From contig JACERV010000035.1 in assembly GCA_013911065.1 (NCBI GenBank), positions 1-52,004 on the forward strand: DNA of 52,004 bases, given 5' to 3'. Within the stretch, counting starts at the first letter, position 1. Each line of letters starts with the position of its first letter. Position numbers and translations under genes: made by a program. Under the pieces are notes generated by a model. It did no database searches. It saw only the letters and a program-made list of their open reading frames with translations, and had not been told where the DNA came from. This document shows positions 1 through 8,879 of this stretch, piece by piece. Source of the DNA: Ruminococcus sp. Its GTDB lineage: Bacteria; Bacillota; Clostridia; Lachnospirales; Lachnospiraceae.

Positions 1-69
1 ATATCCTCCCTCCTCGTTGTTATATGCATCTACAACTTTTTTCTTAAACTCATAATTATATTTAGCCAT
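1..69 (-). mobile_element. IS3-family transposase OrfA, N-terminal fragment (cut by window edge)
   Basis: Reading leftwards, an ATG at 69 opens 23 codons that run off the window. The peptide begins MAKYNYEFKKKVVDAY, the usual start of the helix-turn-helix OrfA of IS3/IS150-group elements, which binds the element ends and, fused to OrfB by frameshifting, forms the transposase. A terminal-repeat-like sequence at 103-127 lies just outside the start codon, the expected place for the left end. Only the first residues are visible, so it is unknown whether the element is intact. Confidence 0.75.
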
Positions 70-102
70 AGAAAAACCGACCTCCCAATCGTTAGATGTT
101 TA

Positions 103-127
103 GGTCTAACTTTTGGGGGTCGGTTCA
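103..127. repeat. Terminal inverted repeat of the IS3-family element
   Basis: Read on the minus strand, this stretch starts TGAACCGACCCCCAAAAG and continues into TTAGACC, the typical outer end of IS150-subgroup elements. It marks the junction between the insertion and the chromosome at about position 127. The partner repeat and the target duplication are outside the window. Confidence 0.65.
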
Positions 128-417
128 ATACTCCGGTGTGGTCTTTTTATTTTGGCAATACGAAAAGATTTTATTGGTGACATATACATAGGTATATATT
201 ACACTTATGGTAACGGTAAAAGAAAAAATGATATAATATAAGTTATTGAGATAGCAGACGTACGAGAAAGGGGAAGCATAATGAATGATATTTTGACATT
301 TTTAGAATAAAAACTTGAAGCCAATGTAACTTATTTTACATATTTTACATATTCTTGGCTAGCCATCGTGTCAGCGAATTGATATAATTAAAAAACAATT
401 ATAAAAAGGGTGAACAA
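128..417. other. Intergenic region upstream of the chemoreceptor
   Basis: No convincing gene is seen. A GATATAATT box with TATAAT at 383-388 could be the -10 element for the chemoreceptor, but no good -35 hexamer stands 16-18 bases before it. A nine-codon reading frame at 281-310 behind AAAGGGG could be a leader peptide or chance. The IS end lies about 290 bases upstream of the chemoreceptor and may have changed its regulatory region. Confidence 0.35.
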
Positions 418-2391
418 ATGAAAAAGAGGAATATTAAGAGAAAAATCCAGGGTTATGTATTTGGGGTTGCGGCTGTCATAGGTGCATTAATTACCGCAGT
501 TATGGCCATAAGTAGTTTTGTGCTTACTGATCACGTAATATTGGATACAAGCAAACAAATGGTGAAAGCTTCTTCCCAGAATGTGGCTTCGAATCTTCAT
601 CTGCTGGTGGATCGGATTATCACAATCTCCCTGACAGAAGAGAAACTTAGTGGAAGCGGGCCTCTGAAAGAGAAGGAAGAGATCCTTGCCGGGAAGAAAG
701 AGACGATAGAATTTGTCTGGCTGGCTGTTTATGGGGAGGATGGGAACAAATTATATGGAGACAACAAAGCTCCTGAGTCAATAGCAGGCGAGAAATATTA
801 TTCCTATCTTACAGCAACAAACAGTACGGTAATAGGAGAGCCATAACAAGAGGATGACGTATATCAGCTGACGGTTAGTACCGTACTTAATAATCAGGAC
901 GGAATGTATGGATATTTGGTAGGAAGTTACAAATATGATATGTTAAATGATGTTCTAAGCAATATTAATTTAGGCACCCACGGAGGTGCATATGTCATAA
1001 ATGAAGAAGGATTGGTGGTTGCCGACAGAACGGTCGAAAATATAGGGGCCGGACAAAATGCCTATGAATTGTATGGAAGTGGAGGCAATGCCAAAATTTT
1101 TAATCAGATTGTCGATGGACAGACTGGGTCTACATCTACCGTACTTCAAAAAGATGGAAAAAGTGCAAAATATTATATGGCGTATTCACCCATTCCGGGA
1201 ACGAATTGGTCGCTGGTAATTGACGCGCCAAAGAGTGATTTCACAGGAGTGGTTTACGTTGCATTAATGATTTCTTTGTTCATTTTTTTGTTCCTGATGC
1301 TGTTGAGTCAGATTATTATTTCAAAGCTGTCCGAGAGAATTTCTTCACCCTTGAACACAGCAATGAAGCGTCTTGAGGAACTGGCCCAGGGAGATATGAA
1401 GGGAGAGGTTGTCATAACAAAAACCGGAGACGAGGTTGAAGGACTGACAAATGCTTTACATGATATGGTAGAAAGTCTGGATCATTACATAACAGATATA
1501 AAAGCTTCCCTGGCAGCATTTTCGGAAGGCAATTATGCATATGAGGTGCCTGACCGTTTCCGGGGAGATTTCCAAACCCTTCAGTGGGCCTTAATGAAAA
1601 TCTCCACTTCGCTGAACGAGATGATGAAGCAGGTTAATATTGCAGCAGTCAAAATAAATGGCAATTCCAACGAAATCTCTGAATTGGCGGGAGAACTTTC
1701 CGCAGGATCCGCAGAGCAGATGGCGGCCCTTGACAGGCTCAGGGAGAGTGTGGATGCCATCACGAAAAAGTCTGATCAGATAGACGGTGATTCAAAGCAG
1801 GTAGCAGAGCAGGCCGGAAGAGCCAGTGAAAAGACAGAGTTAGGAAACTGCCGGATGGAATCCATGCTGGATACGATGCGTGATATTGACGGCAATATGA
1901 TGGAGATCAGAAAGATCAGCAAAATGATTGAGGAGATAGCGTCACAGACAAGCCTTTTAGCTTTGAATGCCGCAATTGAGGCGGCTAGGGCCGGAGTCCA
2001 TGGAAAGGGATTTTCTATAGTGGCGGGTGAAATCGGCAGCCTGTCCGACCAGACAGCAGAAGCTTTAAGCCAGACGGGGGAGATCATAAACCAGTCCGAA
2101 ATTGCAATCCGAAAAGGATTGAGTGACGCAACAGAAACAGCCTCGATATTAGAGGAGGTTAATCAGGCAGCCCTCCAATTTACGGGCATATCGGAAGGAT
2201 TGACCCAGCTGGTGGCCCAGCAAAAGCAAATCATGGTGCAGGTAAATGATGAAATCACCGCAGTTCATAAAATTGCATCAGAAAACAGCTATATAGCGGA
2301 TCAGACCAACAAAAAAACCGAGCAGTTCTTGAGCCAGGCCAACCAATTAAAAGAATTTGTATCCAGGGTTATTCTAAAGGAGGACGATTGA
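418..2391 (+). pseudogene. Methyl-accepting chemotaxis protein interrupted by an in-frame TAA
   Basis: Two open stretches, 418-846 and 904-2391, are in the same frame and are separated only by a TAA at 844-846. The 19 codons between them read as normal sensor-domain sequence. Read through, the product would be about 657 residues: N-terminal membrane helix, dCache-type extracellular sensor, second membrane helix (near nt 1250-1320), HAMP segment (nt 1320-1500) and a cytoplasmic signalling domain with the hairpin tip [20 protein letters not shown]. The usual EVRKLAEQS after the tip is [10 protein letters not shown] here, so the tip flank is divergent. The stop splits the sensor domain; a CAA-to-TAA change would explain it. 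The distal part could start at 904 but would lack the first membrane helix. The next gene overlaps by one base, so both are probably cotranscribed. It may be a recent nonsense mutation. Confidence 0.85.
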
Positions 2392-2849
2392 TGAAAATAA
2401 TAAGGAAAATTGGGGTATTGTTTTTTTTCACAGTGTTCGTACTGCAAACCACAGCCTGTGGGGCTGGCAATAAGATGAAAGATGGCTATTATACAGCCGA
2501 AATGGGTACTTATTCCCATGGCTGGAAAGAATACGTCTGCATTATGGTAAAGGATAATCAAATCATTTCTGCGGAATACAATGCAAAAAATGAAAGTGGT
2601 TTTATAAAAGCATGGGACAATGAGTATATGAAAAATATGAATTCGGTCACCGGAACGTATCCAAATGACTATACAAGAAGATATGTGAGCCAGCTTATAG
2701 CGGATCAGAGTGCCGGAGATATAGATATAATCAGCGGTGCTACCTCTTCAGGCGGCCAGTTCCGTTTTTTGGCTGAAGCTGTAATTTTGCAGGCTATGGA
2801 GGGAAATCCTGAAAAGGTGATTATTGAATCTACGGAAGAGGAGAGCTAA
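2391..2849 (+). CDS. FMN-binding (FMN_bind) lipoprotein, covalent flavin carrier candidate
   Basis: The 152-residue protein starts with a lipoprotein signal: positively charged MKIIRKIG, a hydrophobic stretch and a lipobox ending LQTTAC, giving a lipid-anchored cysteine at about residue 24. The rest is a single FMN_bind domain of the NqrC/RnfG type. Near its end is DIISGATSS, which matches the DxxSGAT motif whose threonine is covalently flavinylated by ApbE in characterised members. It would therefore sit on the outer face of the membrane and carry electrons or sense redox. AAAGGAGG at 2376-2383 fixes the ATG at 2391; the upstream TTG is too close to it. It overlaps the chemoreceptor stop (TGATG), suggesting translational coupling. 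No ApbE or Rnf gene is visible nearby, so its partner is unknown. Confidence 0.8.
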   Translation: MKIIRKIGVLFFFTVFVLQTTACGAGNKMKDGYYTAEMGTYSHGWKEYVCIMVKDNQIISAEYNAKNESGFIKAWDNEYMKNMNSVTGTYPNDYTRRYVSQLIADQSAGDIDIISGATSSGGQFRFLAEAVILQAMEGNPEKVIIESTEEES

Positions 2850-2952
2850 GAGTGCAAATCGTGGTTTGAAAGCGGCAATCAACAATGCTGACTCCAAGTG
2901 ATAGTTTTAATGTGAAAATAGATGATAGAAGAGTAAAGCTGTGATATATATT

Positions 2953-2983
2953 AGAAGGAGCCTGCAGAAGCTCCTTCTTTTTA
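2953..2983 (+). terminator. Rho-independent terminator after the FMN-binding lipoprotein
   Basis: A perfect 9-bp stem, AGAAGGAGC with GCTCCTTCT, encloses an 8-base loop and runs into a T tract. It ends the chemoreceptor/lipoprotein unit. The remaining bases up to 3114 are very A+T-rich and hold no other recognisable signal. Confidence 0.8.
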
Positions 2984-3114
2984 TATGCAGGAATCAGAAG
3001 TGTTTTTGATGTGAAGAATAACATTTAAAATAGAATTAATAATTATATGTATATATTATAATTTAAAACATAATTATTTTATGGAAAATAGATTTTGTTA
3101 TGCAAGGAATAATT

Positions 3115-4791
3115 ATGAAGAAAATTATTGATGAAAATTATTATGATTTTATTGTTGATAGCAACTCAGCGATTTTGGATAATCCTAATTACTTTACACG
3201 GTTCACTCAAAGGTATTCTATACTCCACACAATATCAGATGATGTCAATATGTGTGATCTGGGGCGGCAGCCGTATCATGAATTTCCTACACTATATACG
3301 TTATCCTCTCAACTGAGCCTTGAAAGTTCTGGGATACCTCAAATACAGCAAAACTCCGCGCTGGCTTTATTTGGATTTGGTGTTATCGTGGCTGTCATTG
3401 ATACTGGAATTGATTACCGGCACCCTGCTTTTCGGTATAATGACGGGACTTCCCGTATTCTATCTATTTGGGATCAGACAATACAGGAAGGTATCCCCCC
3501 GGAAAGCTTTGAATTTGGTACTGAATATGGTAAAGAAATAATAGACATTGCATTACAAACGGAAGAACCTATGTCTATAGTTCCCACTATCGATACAAAT
3601 GGACACGGCACAGCTATTGCCAGTATTGCTGCTGGCAGCTATGATAGAGAAAGCTTTTTCTCCGGTGTTGCTCCCCAATCTGAATTTGTGATAGTGAAAC
3701 TAAAGGGGGCAAAGCAAAATCTGCGCAAAATGTTCTGTGTTCCTGAAGATGCTATCTGCTATCAGGAAACAGATGTTATATTCGGCATGAGGTATGCGCT
3801 TGAAACAGCTACAAAACTGAATCGGCCTCTTATCGTATGCATTGCCATTGGTTCCAGTCATGGGGGGCACGAGGCTCTTGGTGCAGCAAGTGTTTATATT
3901 GATTATCTCACTCAACTTTCACATATTGCTGTTTCCGTTGCTGCTGGAAATGAGGGAGATAAACATAGACATTATTATGGAAATGTCCTGTCACCTCCAT
4001 TTGTAGATGAATTTGAATTAAAGGTTTCTGAAAAAGATTCTTGTTTTTCGTTTGAATTGTGGTCTGACTTTTTAGCTAGGCTATCCATACAAATTGTTGC
4101 GCCAAGCGGTGAAAAATCCCCCGTTATATACCCTTCCATTAAAGATTGCAATCACTATCAATTTATTTTTGGAAAAGAAAATATTTGGATTAATAACATC
4201 CTGATTGAAAAGGAAAATGCCACTCAATTGATATTGGTGCGTATTAGTAATGCAACGGAAGGAGTTTGGCGTATATACGTTGGAAATATTAGTAAGGCTC
4301 CTTTTTCTTTTGACTGTTGGCTGCCCAGTGGAGAATTGATTTCGAATGAAACTTTTTTTATGCCTTCTGACCCCAATACGACCATAACATGTCCCGGTAA
4401 TACAGTCCCTGCCCTCACAACAACTGCTTATGACCAGGCGGGCAACAGCATCATAACTGAAGCCAGCCGAGGATATACCAGAATCGGCAGAGTGAAGCCA
4501 GATGTAGCAGCACCGGGAAGCCGTATTCCTTGTGCGGTTCCTCAAGATGAATACTCAATTTTGACAGGAACCGGTGCTGCAGCGGCTCATGCTGCAGGTG
4601 TCATTGCCATGGTATTGGAATGGGCAGTTGTGCGGGGCAACTATACTTCCATTACAGGAAACGATATCAGAAGTTTGATTATACAAAGTGCTGATAGAGA
4701 TCCTACATATGTTTATCCGAATAACATATGGGGATATGGAAGCTTAAATATTAATGCTCTTTTTGAATTTTTAACCTATATAAGGCAATGA
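3115..4791 (+). CDS. S8 subtilase-like protein with Ser-to-Gly at the catalytic site (Csp-like pseudoprotease)
   Basis: A 558-residue subtilisin-fold protein without signal peptide. The Asp motif VAVIDTGIDYRHP (D96) and the His motif DTNGHGTAIAS (H164) are intact, and the oxyanion Asn is present in AAGNEGD. At the serine motif, where the family has GTSMAAPH, this protein reads GTGAAAAH: residue 487 is Gly (GGT at 4573-4575). Without the nucleophile it should not hydrolyse peptides. Domain architecture, with a roughly 150-residue insertion between the Asn and Ser motifs, resembles clostridial Csp germination proteases; CspC of C. difficile is a known pseudoprotease of this kind with Gly at the serine site. 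Start chosen at 3115 because AAGGA lies six bases before it; an ATG at 3100 lacks a site. It stands alone. A role in spore germination signalling is inference. Confidence 0.8.
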   Translation: MKKIIDENYYDFIVDSNSAILDNPNYFTRFTQRYSILHTISDDVNMCDLGRQPYHEFPTLYTLSSQLSLESSGIPQIQQNSALALFGFGVIVAVIDTGIDYRHPAFRYNDGTSRILSIWDQTIQEGIPPESFEFGTEYGKEIIDIALQTEEPMSIVPTIDTNGHGTAIASIAAGSYDRESFFSGVAPQSEFVIVKLKGAKQNLRKMFCVPEDAICYQETDVIFGMRYALETATKLNRPLIVCIAIGSSHGGHEALGAASVYIDYLTQLSHIAVSVAAGNEGDKHRHYYGNVLSPPFVDEFELKVSEKDSCFSFELWSDFLARLSIQIVAPSGEKSPVIYPSIKDCNHYQFIFGKENIWINNILIEKENATQLILVRISNATEGVWRIYVGNISKAPFSFDCWLPSGELISNETFFMPSDPNTTITCPGNTVPALTTTAYDQAGNSIITEASRGYTRIGRVKPDVAAPGSRIPCAVPQDEYSILTGTGAAAAHAAGVIAMVLEWAVVRGNYTSITGNDIRSLIIQSADRDPTYVYPNNIWGYGSLNINALFEFLTYIRQ

Positions 4792-4862
4792 TTCTGTATG
4801 TATAAATTGGGGGAGTAGTTACTATGCTGCTGCATATGTGTGCCTTCAAAACGTTTTGTGTC

Positions 4863-5990
4863 TTAGCTTTTAGAGGACTTTTTTTCCTGGTACATCAGAA
4901 TGTCAATCTGTTTTAGAAAGTTTTCTGCATTCTTATGTAACCGGGAGTTATACACAGCATAGCCCATACTAAGTCCAAGAGAGTAAGGATGGGAGTCAGA
5001 CTGATTATAGTTATCAAGACGTTTGTTAATTCTACAGACCAGGGACTCCAGCTCGTTTCTGTCTGATATATCTAAAATGAGACAGAATTCATCTCCGCCA
5101 AATCTGGCTATAAAGTCATTCACTTCAAGGCAGCCTTTCAGCAGCTTTGCCGTAGTTTCCAATGCCTGGTCGCCCATGCTGTGCCCATATGTATCATTAA
5201 TTTGTTTAAAGTTATTTATATCCACTAAAATAGCTGAAAATGCCTTTCCGGCAGTGGTTGCGTTAATTTTCTTCTTTAAATACACATCAAGCTTTTTTCG
5301 GTTATTTATTTTTGTGAGATGGTCTGTATATATATCATGATTCTGGAAATTTAAAAATAGCACAAGCAGGGAAAGAACAATACTGTTGAGCATTAGCGAC
5401 ATCCCATAAAATCTTATCTGCAGAAAGATGCTGACTATTGGGGGAAGTGCAAAAAACATAAGTGATAAAAAACTCTTTTTATCCAATCTTCTGCGGTTCA
5501 ATAAAATGGTTGCGAAAGCTACGGATAGTAATATGAAGTCAATAAAAACAGGGAGGGCAAAGTATGGCCCTCTGTGGTATATATTATTTGAGTCGATATA
5601 ATAAAACCAGTCGAAAAATTGAGAGAATATGAGAAGAGTAAAGTTGATTATATTAATGGCACATAAAAGGTAAACCAGCTGTCTGATTTTTCTCTCTTTA
5701 TGAAAGATCTGCAAATAAACGTAAACCACCCAAAGGGATGGTAAAATTGGATTTATAAGAAAAATCAGAAAATTTCCTATATTATTCAGAACGGGATAAA
5801 TTGGCAGGGCATTACCGTCGAATCTGCTTAGTATATCTATTACCAACATCAAAATGGTAATGTTCAGCATCGACATATAAAGCTTGTCCCGTAAAGATTT
5901 TTTTTCTAAGCACCTTAGTACCTGAAAATAAATAATAATTATTACCATAATAGAATATATATTTAAAATTGCATTACTTTTTAAACTCAT
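4863..5990 (-). CDS. Membrane-bound diguanylate cyclase (GGDEF domain)
   Basis: A 375-residue protein: the first roughly 210 residues are strongly hydrophobic with about six to seven membrane helices, followed by one GGDEF domain of about 160 residues with intact signature ARFGGDEFCLIL. It should make cyclic di-GMP from two GTP molecules in response to a signal sensed in the membrane. The inhibitory I-site (RxxD five residues before the signature) reads EVND, so product feedback is probably absent. There is no EAL domain. GGAG precedes the ATG at 5990 at suitable distance. It is a single-gene unit convergent with the subtilase. Confidence 0.9.
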   Translation of the reverse strand: MSLKSNAILNIYSIMVIIIIYFQVLRCLEKKSLRDKLYMSMLNITILMLVIDILSRFDGNALPIYPVLNNIGNFLIFLINPILPSLWVVYVYLQIFHKERKIRQLVYLLCAINIINFTLLIFSQFFDWFYYIDSNNIYHRGPYFALPVFIDFILLSVAFATILLNRRRLDKKSFLSLMFFALPPIVSIFLQIRFYGMSLMLNSIVLSLLVLFLNFQNHDIYTDHLTKINNRKKLDVYLKKKINATTAGKAFSAILVDINNFKQINDTYGHSMGDQALETTAKLLKGCLEVNDFIARFGGDEFCLILDISDRNELESLVCRINKRLDNYNQSDSHPYSLGLSMGYAVYNSRLHKNAENFLKQIDILMYQEKKSSKS

Positions 5991-6092
5991 TTGTATTCAC
6001 TCCATTATATAGTATTTACAATTATACACGTAATGTGGTTATTTGTTAATCATTATTGATAACTTTATAATAAATTTATCACAAAATAAGCT

Positions 6093-6127
6093 GTGAGTTT
6101 TTGGTGTCTGATTGTGACAATACTTAT
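6093..6127 (+). repeat. 35-nt dispersed repeat, copy 1
   Basis: This stretch matches 10338-10372 at 32 of 35 positions; the core TGTCTGATTGTG and the flanks GTGAGTTTTT and CAATACTTAT are shared. Both copies lie shortly upstream of a small gene on the plus strand (151 and 83 bases from the copy's start to the start codon). Copy 2 overlaps the remnant of an XRE regulator, so this copy may be a second remnant or a shared promoter element. Confidence 0.55.
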
Positions 6128-6243
6128 TGTATCTTTGTATCTCAACAAAAATATAAAATTTTAGGAATATGTCCCCAGAAGCCCGCATATACTTCAATAG
6201 ATTGTTTTACTATGCAAAAATTTGATGATAGGAGAGAGGTATT

Positions 6244-6468
6244 ATGGCGAGACGAAGGAAATCATTGGATGAACAGATTCATAGTTTGGACGGGCAGATA
6301 GACAAGCAGCAAAGCAAATTAGATATACTGCTGCAGCAGAAGAAGGAGCTTATCAGCAAAAAGCAGGAAGAGGAGATAGGCGAGCTTTTCAGATTTATGA
6401 AAGATAATAATATGTCTGCCCAGGATATATACAATTTAGTTGAGCAGAATAAAGAAACAGAGCAATAA
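6244..6468 (+). CDS. Small coiled-coil protein of unknown function
   Basis: A 74-residue, highly charged protein. Residues 1-45 show heptad-like spacing of Leu/Ile with many Gln, Lys and Glu and should form a coiled coil; residues 47-72 are predicted helical. There is no membrane segment or signal peptide. The shape resembles small DUF4315-like proteins of mobile elements, but I cannot assign it. GGAGAGAGG just upstream of the ATG supports the start. It faces the ABC permease gene across a shared terminator. Confidence 0.65.
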   Translation: MARRRKSLDEQIHSLDGQIDKQQSKLDILLQQKKELISKKQEEEIGELFRFMKDNNMSAQDIYNLVEQNKETEQ

Positions 6469-6504
6469 GATGACTGTATGAGCAGATTACATTTATCTTT
6501 GATG

Positions 6505-6527
6505 CTTCGGGCCGGCCTGGCCCGAAG
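6505..6527. terminator. Hairpin between convergent genes
   Basis: A perfect 9-bp G+C-rich stem (CTTCGGGCC with GGCCCGAAG) with a 5-base loop lies between the coiled-coil gene and the ABC permease, which converge here. It is well placed to terminate both, although the T tract on either side is weak. Confidence 0.6.
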
Positions 6528-6557
6528 TTATTCCCATAAAGGATAGCAATACAGCTG

Positions 6558-8879
6558 TCACTCCACGCTTTTTAGGGAAGATATCATATCAATGCTCTTA
6601 AATTTTCTGCCCATAATATGATTCACGAACACTGTAAACACAATTATCAGAACACAACCTAAAACAATGCTGGAGGCAGAAATAGAAGGAGAGATTTCCA
6701 TATCGGGATTTGTCGTCTGTGCCCCCATCATATAAATCAAGCCGAATCCGGCAATTACCCCAAAAGGCAATCCAAATATTGTTATCCAGATATTTTCGCG
6801 GAGTACCAGTCTTTTCATTTCTTTTTGATGGAAGCCTAAAACTTTTAAGGTGGCAAGCTCACGAATCCGCTCATGATAATTCATGATGCCAAGCACCATC
6901 ATAACAGCAAAGGCCAGGAGTCCCGAAAAGATAATCAGAACCATTTGAAGACTTTCCAACATCTTCAGAATCGTTATCATGTTTGCTTCCATTTCGGACT
7001 TGGTTTCGATTAGGGCAATACGAGGGTCATTATCCAAAAGGCTAAAATCCAATCCATGACCGTTAATGAAAAGTACGCTGATTGTAAATGGGAGAGATGA
7101 TACCTTTGAAAATGCAGTCCGGCTGATATAGATTTCGTTTCCTACGGGAAAATCTATAATATTCGCAACTTCAAGGGGAATGACCGTTCCATCGGAGCGT
7201 TCTGCCATTACCACGCTTCCAATCCCTGCATTAAGTGCTTTTGCCATCCGCGGAGTGATCAGCACTCCATTGTCCGGTAAAGCCACTTCTAATCCGGCAC
7301 TGTCTGTAAAGTGTAAGCTGCTCTGATTGTCATCCATTACTACCAAATAAGGATTCTGTACACCGCCATCCCCACCGTAAATATAAACGCCAAATCCCAT
7401 CGCAGCTTCAATGGACTGTGCTTCGTCCAGCGCTTCATAAATATAGGCGGCGTCCTCGGGAGCCATGGGTGTTTTCAGCTTGATTTCCACATCGTAGCGC
7501 ATGGTTTCTTTAAACGCCCTATCAATCATGGCATCCATAGAATCTTTCATCCCAAAGCCGCCTAAAATAAGGGCGGCCGACCCGATAATGCCCATAAGTC
7601 CCATTAACATTCGAGCCTTATTGCGGAAAAGATTTCTTGTAACAATTTTTCCGCTGAAACTTAGGTTTTTCCAAAATAAGGGTATTCTTTCCAATAAGAT
7701 GCGGCGCCCCCGTGCCGGAGGCTTAGGCCGCATAAGAGCTGACGGTGTACTTTTCAATGATTTTTTACACGAAAAAAAAGCTGCGCCGCAGGTCACAAAG
7801 GCAACTGCAATAGCCCCAATAAAAAAATGTACAGAGAAAGTGTCGGCCCCATTTTCCTCTATTGTGTAGCGAATGGTTCCAAGCCCATATAAAAATTTGG
7901 CAAGATAACGGGAAATAATCCATCCTAAAAGCATGCTTGGAATGGTAATCAAGATTCCATAAAACGAATACCTGCCCATTATCTCGCTTTTGGAAAAGCC
8001 CAAAGAGCGCAGCGTACCCAAATGCTGCCGCTGGTTTTCCATCATTCTTCCTACAGTAATCCATGTAACAAGTGCCGCTATCAAAAAGAACGCTATAGGG
8101 AAAAGAGCGCCTATCTGCTTAATCCCTTCAAGATCGTCCGCAATATAGCTGCTGCTTGGCTGATTCTGGCGGTCTATGATATTCACGTTTCCGAGAGTTT
8201 CCCGCAAATCCGCCGCTATTTCCCTATTAGTATGTCTGGTATCCTCAATTAAAGAGAGAATTAGCTCATTATAAGGAGTCTCCGGCAGTGCGGAAGCATT
8301 CACATAGGCAAAGCCGTATTTTTGGTAGTCAGGCACAGTCAAACCATCCGGCGCATAATAAATATATTCTGCGTCACGGATAATCCCCTTTATCAGCCAG
8401 TCTTCTTGCTGTTCTCCTATGGAAAATCGAATCGTATCACCGGATTTCAGTCCGTTAGCCTTGGCAAAACGGCTGTCCAGCAAAAGAGATTTGGATTCGG
8501 TTCCGTCAAGCAATTGTCCTTCCAGCAACTCCGGAATATTGATTTTGGGCTGTCCCTCAATGGCGTGCAGCCGCAAAGTGGCGTTAATGCCACCGGACAA
8601 GCCAACTTCCAGCAATTTGCGCCTCTGGGAAAATTCCACATCCTCTAAAGTCTGTATCTTCTCCACATCCGATGCTGAAACATCGGTTTTGTAGACCCAG
8701 TAATCAGCCAGATTTGCGCTTTGATAATCACCTTCCACATTGTTTTCCATTGTGCTGACATACAGGTTTAATCCGCTGAACAAGGCAATTCCAAGTGTAC
8801 AGATACATACAACGGCTGCAAAAGACCATCGGCTCTCTAAAATATCCCGGAAAATCTTTTTTTGAAGCATATTTACCAT
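6558..8879 (-). CDS. FtsX-family ABC transporter permease (MacB-like)
   Basis: A 773-residue permease with a duplicated architecture: an N-terminal helix and extracytoplasmic MacB-type domain, then a block of three membrane helices with the FtsX motif (TWITVGRMMENQRQHLGTLR), then a second helix, extracytoplasmic domain and final three-helix FtsX block (ERIRELATLKVLGF). Such permeases work with a MacB/LolD-type ATPase in lipoprotein, peptide or antibiotic export. GGAGGG stands six bases before the ATG at 8879, and the start overlaps the ATPase stop by seven bases, so they form one unit. The permease is intact but its ATPase is truncated. Substrate unknown. Confidence 0.88.
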   Translation of the reverse strand: MVNMLQKKIFRDILESRWSFAAVVCICTLGIALFSGLNLYVSTMENNVEGDYQSANLADYWVYKTDVSASDVEKIQTLEDVEFSQRRKLLEVGLSGGINATLRLHAIEGQPKINIPELLEGQLLDGTESKSLLLDSRFAKANGLKSGDTIRFSIGEQQEDWLIKGIIRDAEYIYYAPDGLTVPDYQKYGFAYVNASALPETPYNELILSLIEDTRHTNREIAADLRETLGNVNIIDRQNQPSSSYIADDLEGIKQIGALFPIAFFLIAALVTWITVGRMMENQRQHLGTLRSLGFSKSEIMGRYSFYGILITIPSMLLGWIISRYLAKFLYGLGTIRYTIEENGADTFSVHFFIGAIAVAFVTCGAAFFSCKKSLKSTPSALMRPKPPARGRRILLERIPLFWKNLSFSGKIVTRNLFRNKARMLMGLMGIIGSAALILGGFGMKDSMDAMIDRAFKETMRYDVEIKLKTPMAPEDAAYIYEALDEAQSIEAAMGFGVYIYGGDGGVQNPYLVVMDDNQSSLHFTDSAGLEVALPDNGVLITPRMAKALNAGIGSVVMAERSDGTVIPLEVANIIDFPVGNEIYISRTAFSKVSSLPFTISVLFINGHGLDFSLLDNDPRIALIETKSEMEANMITILKMLESLQMVLIIFSGLLAFAVMMVLGIMNYHERIRELATLKVLGFHQKEMKRLVLRENIWITIFGLPFGVIAGFGLIYMMGAQTTNPDMEISPSISASSIVLGCVLIIVFTVFVNHIMGRKFKSIDMISSLKSVE

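Noticed and set aside
281-310. Nine-codon frame behind AAAGGGG, a possible leader peptide
   Set aside because: It is too short to judge, and no attenuator hairpin follows. Mentioned only in the intergenic entry.
4081-4545. 154-codon minus-strand frame inside the subtilase gene
   Set aside because: It shows no conserved motif and overlaps clear subtilase sequence; codon use is unlike its neighbours.
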